Below, in pieces: positions 1 through 5,869 of a DNA stretch of 7,995 nucleotides. The DNA lies in assembly GCA_017999075.1 (NCBI GenBank), contig JAGOBX010000148.1, positions 1 through 7,995 on the forward strand, read 5' to 3'. The DNA is from Candidatus Babelota bacterium (GTDB lineage: Bacteria > JAGOBX01). The position numbers were made by a program, and so were the translations under genes. Positions within the stretch are counted from its first letter, which is position 1; the number at the start of each line of letters is the position of its first letter. Under the pieces are notes generated by a model. It saw only the letters and a list, made by a program, of their open reading frames with translations. It did no database searches and was not told the origin of the DNA.

Positions 1-283
1 CACATATTCTCTTGAAGTAACTTTAAAGGGGTTAAGAAAAAAAGATGGGATGGTGATAGATTTTAATATTGTAAAAAATATAGTTCAAACTGAAATCATT
101 TCCAATATTGATCACAAATATATTAACGAAATAATTACAATTTCTACAGCAGAAAATATTTCAGAATGGATATGGAAAATTCTAAAAAAAAAATTTTCAG
201 AATATGACGTAGATTTATTTGAAATAAAATTATATGAAGGGATTAATTCTTTTATAACATACCGCGGCGGAAAAAATTTTTGA
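1..283 (+). CDS. queD: 6-carboxy-5,6,7,8-tetrahydropterin synthase (QueD), 5' end cut by window edge
   Basis: QueD converts 7,8-dihydroneopterin triphosphate to 6-carboxytetrahydropterin, the step before QueE in 7-deazaguanine (queuosine/preQ0) synthesis; it is cytosolic and zinc-dependent. The frame is open from base 2, well before the first ATG at 50, and reads TYSLEV...KG...DGMVIDF, the strand that follows the HGH zinc motif (which lies off the window). About 93 of the usual roughly 120 residues are visible. DHKYIN matches the LDHxxLN motif carrying the catalytic His, TAENIS matches the PTxENxA motif (its Pro is Ser here), and IKLYEG carries the conserved Glu near the C-terminus. The gene ends with TGA, 48 bp before queE on the same strand, which supports the assignment. 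The ATG at 50 is internal and should not be taken as the start. Homologous 6-pyruvoyltetrahydropterin synthases share these motifs, but the queE neighbour favours QueD. Confidence 0.9.
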   Translation, partial: TYSLEVTLKGLRKKDGMVIDFNIVKNIVQTEIISNIDHKYINEIITISTAENISEWIWKILKKKFSEYDVDLFEIKLYEGINSFITYRGGKNF

Positions 284-331
284 ACTGATTTCAGTTAAAT
301 TAGTAAAAAATATATAGCTCAAATAAACATT

Positions 332-1096
332 ATGGTGTTAAAAAAATTAGAACAACAAAATTCTGAATTTAAAAAAACTGATTTAATTGAAATATTTTTT
401 TCTTTACAAGGGGAAGGATTGTTTGCAGGAATTCCGCAAGTTTTTATACGTTTTTCAGGATGTAACTTAAACTGCAGTTATTGCGATACTAAAACAAGAT
501 TTTTTAACCAATGTAAAATTCATTATAACACTATTGATACAAAATTTAAACACACAGAAATATCCAATCCTGTATCAGTATCTCAGTTAAAAAAAATTCT
601 AAATAAATTTGATAAAATTAAATATCATTCTATCTCTCTTACAGGAAATGAACCTTTGATTTCATCAGAATTTATAAAAAATTTTATTTCTGAAATGCAA
701 GAAAAAATTTTTTTTCTTGAGACCAATGGAACTTTACCGGAAAATTTAAAAAAAATAATTAAGTATATTGATATTGTCTCTATGGATTTTAAACCTAATT
801 CTATTACAAAAAATAAATTGGATTATTCTGTTTACAATGAATTTATTGAAATTGCTTCACGAAAAAAATTATATATTAAATTAGCTGTAAACTCAAAATT
901 ATCCGAACAGGACATTGAAGTTTTTATGAATTTAAGAATAAAAAAAAATATTCCTATTATAATTCAACCATTATTTTCTAAAACTATAATAAAAAAAGAA
1001 ATGATGTTTTTAATACACCTGCAACAATATTTGATGAACTATTTTAGCGAGGTAAGAATTATCCCTCAGATCCATAAATTTTTAAAAATTCAATAA
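332..1096 (+). CDS. queE: 7-carboxy-7-deazaguanine synthase (QueE), radical SAM
   Basis: QueE is a radical SAM enzyme that contracts 6-carboxytetrahydropterin to 7-carboxy-7-deazaguanine. The 254-residue protein shows SLQGEG (24-29), then GCNLNCSYCDT with cluster cysteines C44, C48 and C51 (CxxxCxxC), ETNGT (130-134), a later MDFKPNS and IQPLF near the C-terminus, all QueE hallmarks in the right order. The radical SAM GGEP motif is GNEP here (105-108), an uncommon substitution at the SAM-binding loop. The protein is slightly longer than many QueE proteins: about 17 residues precede the usual start of the fold. No Shine-Dalgarno site is visible before the ATG at 332, so the start is the least certain part. 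It follows queD on the same strand and probably shares its transcript. Its TAA stop is 4 bp from the stop of the convergent radical SAM gene. Confidence 0.94.
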   Translation: MVLKKLEQQNSEFKKTDLIEIFFSLQGEGLFAGIPQVFIRFSGCNLNCSYCDTKTRFFNQCKIHYNTIDTKFKHTEISNPVSVSQLKKILNKFDKIKYHSISLTGNEPLISSEFIKNFISEMQEKIFFLETNGTLPENLKKIIKYIDIVSMDFKPNSITKNKLDYSVYNEFIEIASRKKLYIKLAVNSKLSEQDIEVFMNLRIKKNIPIIIQPLFSKTIIKKEMMFLIHLQQYLMNYFSEVRIIPQIHKFLKIQ

Positions 1097-1100
1097 ATAA

Positions 1101-2846
1101 TTATAAATACCGTATTTCACCAAATGAATCCACCAAAATTTTATTTTTAATGTTAAAACAGTTTAACAGTTCTATCACATTATAATAATTATTTATTCTA
1201 ATATTTCTAACTGGAATTATAACAAAATCATATTGTTCGGTATTTATTTCATTAATCATTGCTAATGAAAAACATTCTTTTTTTATAAATCCGTTGCCAT
1301 AAAAATATTTTCTATAAAATTCATGATTTTTTATATACTTTGCTGCTTCCTCCTGAAGTATAATGCTTTTGCTTAAATTTTTATTCAAACTTTCAATAAT
1401 AATCTCAACCAGCCACATTCTATAAGAACGTATCAAAAGAATTTTATCTGAACATTGTAAAATTGAATTCAACTTTTTTTTTATATTTTTGTCAAACCCA
1501 TAATTTTGAGCGCGAATCTTTAATCCCTCATCATATTTATCCAATGCACTTTTAAATGTAGCGTCAATTTCCGTTTTACTATAATCAGGATATGAAACAA
1601 CGCTTCCTTTACCTCCGTCAAATGAAAGCCAATCTTCGGTTATTAAATATTTTTTTTCTTTAACTTCTTTAAAGAAAGGAGTTCCGGGTTGAGGAGTATT
1701 TATCGAAACTTGTATATCATTAAGTAAATTATTTGAAATTAAATCATAAATTAATTTTACAGTTTTATTATCCTCGTCTTTTGTTGAACCTAATCCTCCT
1801 ATTGTAAATGTTCCATACATTTTTAATCCAATTTTTTTAGAATAATCAAGCACCTCATAAAGTTTTGGAATATTAAACTTATTTTTCAAATTCATTTTTT
1901 CTGCAATTATCGGAGAAGCTGTTTCTATTCCTATTCTAAGCTTATAATATCCCGCTTCCTTCATATAATCCATAACTTCTTCATTCAGCGGATAGTATTC
2001 ACACATAGCATCGATTTTTAAATTATTCAATTTTTCCAAAATAATAGATTTACAAAGGTTTATAACAGCAGCAGGTCTAACATTATGCACTTCTTCATCA
2101 AAAAAAAGGCCTTCCATTTCAGAATATTTATTTCCAAGATATTTAATTTCAGAAATAATTGATTCTGATTTTCTGCATCTCCAGTTTGGTTTGTTATAAT
2201 ATAAATTTCCGCAAACACAAAATGAACATTTCATAGGACAACCGCGCGAAGTATAAAATTGAATTTCCTTGTATTCACAATTCGGTTCGAAATATTTTAT
2301 GCGGCTTATATCTTCATCTTCAGGAAATGGCAATGCATCTATATCTAATAAATCATTATGCCCGTTCGGATAAACACCTTTAATATGTTCAATATTAAAA
2401 TTTGAACTAATCAGATTTAACACTGAGTTTTCATATTCTCCAGGACAAACATAATCTGCAGTTTGTTTTAATATTTCAGGCGCACCAGCAGCAAGACCTC
2501 CGCAAAAAATAATTTTTGAATTAAACACATTTTTAATTTTTTTGCATAAAATACTGTCTTCAGCATACGTTCTCGCAGAAGGTTCCATTATAAGAATATC
2601 TGGTTTTAAAGCCGAAATAGTTTTAAAATAATTCGCCGAATCCTGCCTGTTAAGAATTCCATCAACCATAGCGATATTATGATTTGGAAAATTGTGTTTT
2701 AATAAAGACGTTGTATATGCGAGTTCCCACGGATAATAAATGCAATCTGTAAAATTCTTAACTCCAAGAGACCATCGGCTCGGTGAATGCACTATATAAT
2801 AACCGTTTTTATCAATACCAACAGAATTAGCTATTACAATATTCAT
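1101..2846 (-). CDS. B12-binding-domain radical SAM protein with extra C-terminal domain
   Basis: This 581-residue protein has the layout of class B (cobalamin-dependent) radical SAM enzymes, which commonly perform methylations or ring rearrangements. Residues 1-150 form an alternating strand/helix region ending in ADYVCPGEYE, as in B12-binding domains of this group, but the canonical DxHxxG cobalamin motif is not visible (VDG at 61-63 occupies a comparable place); several family members also lack it. The radical SAM core follows: SRGCPMKCSFC with C203, C207 and C210, a conserved FDEE (249-252), RIGIETAS (304-311), TFTIGG (346-351) and NTPQPGTPF (383-391). Residues from about 466 to 581 form an additional strand/helix domain (KILLIRS..., YDFVIIPVRN..., KILVDSFG) that I cannot assign. 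The ATG at 2846 has AAGGA about 6 bases upstream. The gene lies 52 bp after the nuclease gene. Substrate unknown; inositol-lipid or wall chemistry would be guesses from context only. Confidence 0.88.
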   Translation of the reverse strand: MNIVIANSVGIDKNGYYIVHSPSRWSLGVKNFTDCIYYPWELAYTTSLLKHNFPNHNIAMVDGILNRQDSANYFKTISALKPDILIMEPSARTYAEDSILCKKIKNVFNSKIIFCGGLAAGAPEILKQTADYVCPGEYENSVLNLISSNFNIEHIKGVYPNGHNDLLDIDALPFPEDEDISRIKYFEPNCEYKEIQFYTSRGCPMKCSFCVCGNLYYNKPNWRCRKSESIISEIKYLGNKYSEMEGLFFDEEVHNVRPAAVINLCKSIILEKLNNLKIDAMCEYYPLNEEVMDYMKEAGYYKLRIGIETASPIIAEKMNLKNKFNIPKLYEVLDYSKKIGLKMYGTFTIGGLGSTKDEDNKTVKLIYDLISNNLLNDIQVSINTPQPGTPFFKEVKEKKYLITEDWLSFDGGKGSVVSYPDYSKTEIDATFKSALDKYDEGLKIRAQNYGFDKNIKKKLNSILQCSDKILLIRSYRMWLVEIIIESLNKNLSKSIILQEEAAKYIKNHEFYRKYFYGNGFIKKECFSLAMINEINTEQYDFVIIPVRNIRINNYYNVIELLNCFNIKNKILVDSFGEIRYL

Positions 2847-2898
2847 AATTTATCCTTATCATCCGTTCCTTTTTCATATATATTTTTCGTTTTATTTT

Positions 2899-3243
2899 TT
2901 ACTTATCAAAATTATTATTAATCATATTTATAATTTTTAAAGCAATTTTTTTATTAATACCTTCTACATTTTTCAATTCACTTTCGCTTGCATTTACAAT
3001 ATTTTTTATGTTTCCGAAATATTCAAGCAATCGTTTTGCCCTTATTTTTCCAACATTAGGCAATCCCTGCAAAGTATATAACATCTTTCCTTTAATTTTT
3101 TTAGGTTTATACCCGCATCTTTTCAGTAATTCATTATTTTTATTTTCAAAATGCTTTTTAATTAATAATATGCGACTAAAACTATCTTCTAAAGTTTTGG
3201 TGAACATAACAGAAACCCCAATCATTATTGAAATTTCTATCAA
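2899..3243 (-). CDS. C-terminal part of ERCC4 nuclease (end of nuclease fold plus helix-hairpin-helix tail)
   Basis: This part, 114 residues if counted from the TTG at 3243, continues the same frame after the TAG. It holds IEISIMIGVSVMFTKTLEDS, the closing strand and helix region of the ERCC4 fold, then a basic linker, then two helix-hairpin-helix repeats (LPNVGKIRAKRLL and VEGINKKIALKI) for DNA binding and dimerisation. AAGGAG lies just 2 bases before the TTG, too close for a typical site, and it is explained by the coding sequence for LEGA, so an independent start here is doubtful. An ATG at 3225 has no site at good spacing. It is best read as the second half of one gene. Confidence 0.62.
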   Translation of the reverse strand: MIEISIMIGVSVMFTKTLEDSFSRILLIKKHFENKNNELLKRCGYKPKKIKGKMLYTLQGLPNVGKIRAKRLLEYFGNIKNIVNASESELKNVEGINKKIALKIINMINNNFDK

Positions 3244-3297
3244 CGCTCCTTCAAGCGCATTTCTATTAAAATCAAATTTTGTTTTAAAAGGGTTTCC

Positions 3298-3531
3298 CTA
3301 AATTATCAAACATCTATAATTAAAATTTTTCACTAAATTAATTACTTGCTTAAACAATCTTCCATCGATTATTGAAACAACAAAATCATCCGCTGTTTTT
3401 CGTTCTATTGCCAATTGATTGGAAATTAAATAATCACCATATTCTAATTTTAATATTTTAAATTCTTCTCCGGAAGTTTTGAATAATTCTAATATTCCTG
3501 AATGTTCTTCCCTGTAATCAATTGTTATCAT
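3298..3531 (-). CDS. N-terminal part of ERCC4 nuclease (catalytic motif half)
   Basis: This 77-residue part carries the nuclease signature: DYRE (D5, R7, E8), GD at 32-33 and ERKTADD at 43-49, which fits the metal-binding ERKxxxD motif with E43, R44, K45 and D49, followed by SIIDGRLFKQ (53-62). All catalytic residues of the family are therefore present in this half. If translation ends at the TAG, the product would lose the last strands and helices of the nuclease fold and the DNA-binding tail and is unlikely to be active. The ATG at 3531 has no good Shine-Dalgarno site and probably depends on coupling with the upstream gene. Confidence 0.72.
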   Translation of the reverse strand: MITIDYREEHSGILELFKTSGEEFKILKLEYGDYLISNQLAIERKTADDFVVSIIDGRLFKQVINLVKNFNYRCLII

Positions 3532-4145
3532 ATATTTTTAACTTTAAAAACAAATTTATAATTATAAAAAAATAATATAACGATTATGAAATTAAAAATA
3601 TAAAAAGAAATTTCTATATTAAAAATATCAGTCAAAATTAAAAGCCAAAAAATTAAATCAATTTTTAAAAAACCAACTTTATATAAATCATAATTATTAA
3701 AATACGCAGTATCAATTTTTTTTATAATTTCTTTATTTTTCAAAACAAAATCGCGAGAAATAGAAATAAAAGGCAGCATTGAAAATATGAAAAATAAAAC
3801 ATAAATACCGCCAGTCACAAAAGCAAGAAAAAAAAGATTTAATTCAACAGCAATTTTTAATATGGTAAAAAAAGTAATCAGTCTTTGTTTAAATAATATA
3901 ATATGTTTGTAAAATAAACTCAACCGATATTTTTTGAATAAATAATAACTAAAAAAAATATTAGAAATATAAACGATTATTAAAAAAAAACGGTTATTTA
4001 TATTTAAAACATAAATATTAGCTATAAATAATAAGAAATCCATCAATATAAAATATGTATTGCATTTCTTTTTACTATTAATTTCCACATTGAAGCTTAA
4101 AAAATACTCGATAAATCTATTGGTAAAATTATTATAATTATTCAT
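3528..4145 (-). CDS. Unknown multi-pass membrane protein in the inositol cluster
   Basis: I do not recognise this 205-residue protein. It is rich in Phe, Ile, Leu and Tyr and has about six likely membrane segments, near residues 31-49, 53-70, 90-108, 110-129, 163-175 and 179-196, with Lys/Arg-rich loops between them (for example 71-88 and 136-143). The ATG at 4145 lies inside the end of the preceding gene (ATGAATAA, 8-bp overlap), and its TGA overlaps the nuclease ATG, so it is almost certainly translated with its neighbours. Its size and segment number are similar to the membrane half of the fusion protein encoded just upstream, and the order SRDF then hydrophobic helices loosely recalls TRDVW in that protein. 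However, the DG..R...G...D...D catalytic motif is absent. It could be a degenerate partner subunit, a lipid-handling protein or something unrelated. Confidence 0.75.
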   Translation of the reverse strand: MNNYNNFTNRFIEYFLSFNVEINSKKKCNTYFILMDFLLFIANIYVLNINNRFFLIIVYISNIFFSYYLFKKYRLSLFYKHIILFKQRLITFFTILKIAVELNLFFLAFVTGGIYVLFFIFSMLPFISISRDFVLKNKEIIKKIDTAYFNNYDLYKVGFLKIDLIFWLLILTDIFNIEISFYIFNFIIVILFFYNYKFVFKVKNI

Positions 4146-5487
4146 TATTTTTCAACCAAAATCCGATAAACTTTTGAAATCCCGATATAAAATTGTAAAC
4201 CGCGTAAACAAGTATTGTAGGTAATATAAAATTAAAAATAACTCCCATACTAATAATGCCCATCCATACATCACGAGTTATATTGACGGTTGTTTTATCT
4301 ATAATTTGAAAAATTCCAAAAAATTTGTTGGGAGTTTTTTCTTTAACCAACAATCCCGAAAACCAAGCGAAATTTCCAAGCCCGTAATATATTAAATATG
4401 ATAAAAGTAAAAAATATCCTGCATAAAAAATATAATTACTTCCGGTCCTAATAAATTCATATTGAATCAGAAAACAAAAAATTATAAATTCTCCAAGCCT
4501 ATCAAACAACTGATCAAGAAAAGCTCCTTTAACTGAACCTTGAAATTTTAATCGAGAAATCTCTCCGTCAATACCGTCTGCAATTGAAAATATCTGAATT
4601 AAAATCCCGCCTGATATTCTATGACCTAAACCTATAAAAAACGCAGTTAATATTCCAAATAAAAAAACAATAAAAGAAATCTGATTCGGGGTTACAGGAT
4701 AACCGGCAATTTTTTTAGTTATAAATAAAGAAATTTTTCTATTTACCTTACGAGATAAAATTCCGTCAGTTGACTTTATTAAATTATTTAATAATATTTT
4801 TTCGGCATTTTTATATCCATCAAAATGGTCAATATCCTGCCAATAAAAATTTTGAATATCAAAAAACTTCATATTTCCCGCTTCAATAATCTGTTTGATT
4901 CCGCCAGATAAAGATTCATCCCCTGAAGATATTGATTTTTCAAGACAATCAAATAAAAATTTATTACACTTAAACATCCCGCAATCAACGGCATTGTAAA
5001 CGTCCAATTTCTTATGAATCTTTAAAATTTTTTTTTCGTCAATCAAAACTTTAGTTGCATCGTCAATATCAAAAATGTCATCAATTCTCTTGTCAATAAC
5101 AAGACATGCTTCATTATAAGACAATTGAATTTTTCTAACATCATACGGGAGTCTGTTTTCAAACAGATGATCTGACATTAACAAAAGAAATTCATCATCA
5201 CCCACAAATTCTTTTGCACAATATACTGAAACGCCGTTAGCTTTAGTATTCCAATCCTTATTATAAATAAATTTTATGTCAGGATATTTCAAAGAAACAT
5301 AATCAACTAATTTTTGAGACTCATATCCTGTAATAATTGCAATATCATTTATATCCGCATCAATTAAAGGCTTGATAATTCTGTCAATTATTTTCAATCC
5401 TAAAATATCTATAAGACATTTTGGCCCGTCATTAGAAATTTGCTTGATTCTGCTGCCTTGACCTGCAGCTATAATAATTGCTTTCAT
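4138..5487 (-). CDS. Bifunctional IPCT/DIPPS-like protein: nucleotidyltransferase fused to CDP-alcohol phosphatidyltransferase
   Basis: The 449-residue protein resembles the fused inositol-1-phosphate cytidylyltransferase/di-inositol-phosphate-phosphate synthase known from Archaeoglobus. Residues 1-235 are a sugar-nucleotidyltransferase fold: AAGQGSR (7-13), PK at 22-23, NGVSVYCAKE (84-93), MSDH with metal-binding D106, DATKV (143-147), NAVDCG (165-170) and WQDIDHFDGYKNAEKIL (216-232). STDGILSRKVNR links to residues 245-449, a membrane domain with the full CDP-alcohol phosphatidyltransferase motif: D304, D307, G308, R312, G321, D325 and D329 (the usual Ala before Arg is Ser), flanked by several hydrophobic helices. 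The expected chemistry is CTP plus inositol-1-phosphate to CDP-inositol, then transfer of inositol phosphate to an acceptor alcohol. The acceptor (inositol-1-phosphate, diacylglycerol or other) cannot be read from the sequence. The inositol-1-phosphate synthase nearby supports the substrate. It starts 5 bp after the ArsR stop and overlaps the next gene by 8 bp. Confidence 0.85.
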   Translation of the reverse strand: MKAIIIAAGQGSRIKQISNDGPKCLIDILGLKIIDRIIKPLIDADINDIAIITGYESQKLVDYVSLKYPDIKFIYNKDWNTKANGVSVYCAKEFVGDDEFLLLMSDHLFENRLPYDVRKIQLSYNEACLVIDKRIDDIFDIDDATKVLIDEKKILKIHKKLDVYNAVDCGMFKCNKFLFDCLEKSISSGDESLSGGIKQIIEAGNMKFFDIQNFYWQDIDHFDGYKNAEKILLNNLIKSTDGILSRKVNRKISLFITKKIAGYPVTPNQISFIVFLFGILTAFFIGLGHRISGGILIQIFSIADGIDGEISRLKFQGSVKGAFLDQLFDRLGEFIIFCFLIQYEFIRTGSNYIFYAGYFLLLSYLIYYGLGNFAWFSGLLVKEKTPNKFFGIFQIIDKTTVNITRDVWMGIISMGVIFNFILPTILVYAVYNFISGFQKFIGFWLKNNE

Positions 5488-5492
5488 AATTG

Positions 5493-5798
5493 TTAATTTT
5501 TCACCGTATTTTTACGATCAAATAATTTTTCAAAATTATTTATAACACTAATAATCCTTCTATTTTTCAATTTATAATAAACATATTTTCCTTTAATCCT
5601 GCAGTTTACTAAATAAAGATTTTTTAATATTGAAAGATGTTTTGAAGTCGTAGAAACTGAAGAATTTAATATCCTTGACAATTCTGTTATTGAAATTTCA
5701 TCATTCCCGCTTAAAACTTTCAAAACTAAAAATCTGGTTTTATTGGAAAGACATTTAAAAAATCTAATCAATCTATACTGATTTTCGTTTAATTTCAT
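5493..5798 (-). CDS. ArsR-family winged-helix repressor
   Basis: This protein of about 101 residues has the ArsR/SmtB winged-helix pattern: FFKCLSNKTRFLVLKVLS (helices 1-2), ISITELSRILN then SSVSTTSKHLSILKNLYLV (the recognition helix-turn-helix), and RIKGKYVYYKL (the beta wing). The metal-sensing ELCxC motif of classical ArsR proteins is absent and only two cysteines are present in all, so it probably senses something other than arsenic or a heavy metal, or acts through another site. The longer frame begins at a TTG at 5810, but that TTG lies against a GGAGGG ribosome binding site; the ATG at 5798 is the better start. It sits between the inositol phosphate synthase and the CDP-inositol enzyme, so it probably controls this cluster, perhaps through the palindrome at 7216-7241. 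Confidence 0.85.
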   Translation of the reverse strand: MKLNENQYRLIRFFKCLSNKTRFLVLKVLSGNDEISITELSRILNSSVSTTSKHLSILKNLYLVNCRIKGKYVYYKLKNRRIISVINNFEKLFDRKNTVKN

Positions 5799-5802
5799 TT
5801 TT

Positions 5803-5808
5803 CCCTCC
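5803..5808 (-). promoter_or_regulatory. Strong ribosome binding site that fixes the arsR start
   Basis: GGAGGG (minus strand, 5808 to 5803) is followed by four A and the ATG at 5798. It is the best Shine-Dalgarno site in the window. It shows that the TTG at 5810, which directly abuts it, is not the start. Confidence 0.75.
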
Positions 5809-5824
5809 AATTTTAATTATTTCC

Positions 5825-5856
5825 TCACTTTCTCAATTGCCAAACATGGAAAGTGA
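5825..5856. repeat. Inverted repeat (8-bp arms, 16-nt loop) between inositol phosphate synthase gene and arsR
   Basis: TCACTTTC at 5825-5832 pairs perfectly with GAAAGTGA at 5849-5856 around a 16-nt loop, inside the 71-bp gap between the two genes. On the minus-strand transcript it is not followed by a U tract, so it is a poor intrinsic terminator. It could be a second operator, an RNA stability hairpin at the end of the synthase message, or chance; its sequence does not match the palindrome at 7216-7241. Confidence 0.45.
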
Positions 5857-5869
5857 CAAATAAACTTAA

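Larger units (their letters stand above)
2899..3531 (-). pseudogene. ERCC4/XPF-type structure-specific nuclease interrupted by one in-frame TAG
   Basis: Two adjacent open frames are in the same reading frame and make one ERCC4-type nuclease of 210 codons with a single TAG at codon 78 (3298-3300). Ignoring that codon, the protein runs from an ERCC4 nuclease domain to a C-terminal tandem helix-hairpin-helix, the order seen in archaeal XPF and Hef nucleases that cut branched DNA. The TAG falls in LII-*-GNPFK, where relatives as I know them usually have a conserved Glu (LIIEG or similar), and the 18 codons between the two open frames (GNPFKTKF...NRNALEGA) read as normal family sequence. There is no frameshift and no second stop, so the lesion is very recent, or the codon is read through, or the base is wrong. 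The start ATG overlaps the stop of the preceding membrane protein gene (ATGA, 3528-3531), indicating translational coupling. Confidence 0.82.

Noticed and set aside
283-296. Short palindrome AACTGA-TT-TCAGTT between queD and queE
   Set aside because: Arms of only 6 bp and overlapping the queD stop; no T tract after it and no regulator known for such a site, so chance is likely. A preQ1 riboswitch, if any, would lie upstream of queD, outside the window.
1094-1103. Search for a terminator between the convergent queE and radical SAM genes
   Set aside because: Only 4 bp separate the two stop codons and no hairpin with T tract is visible on either side.
3225-3300. Independent downstream gene for the helix-hairpin-helix part
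   Set aside because: It continues in the same frame as the catalytic part and includes the rest of the nuclease fold; the AAGGAG before the TTG is explained as codons of LEGA.
3008-3301. Plus-strand open frame of 97 codons
   Set aside because: It lies antisense to the ERCC4 nuclease, whose protein is clearly conserved; no recognisable motif and no ribosome binding site.
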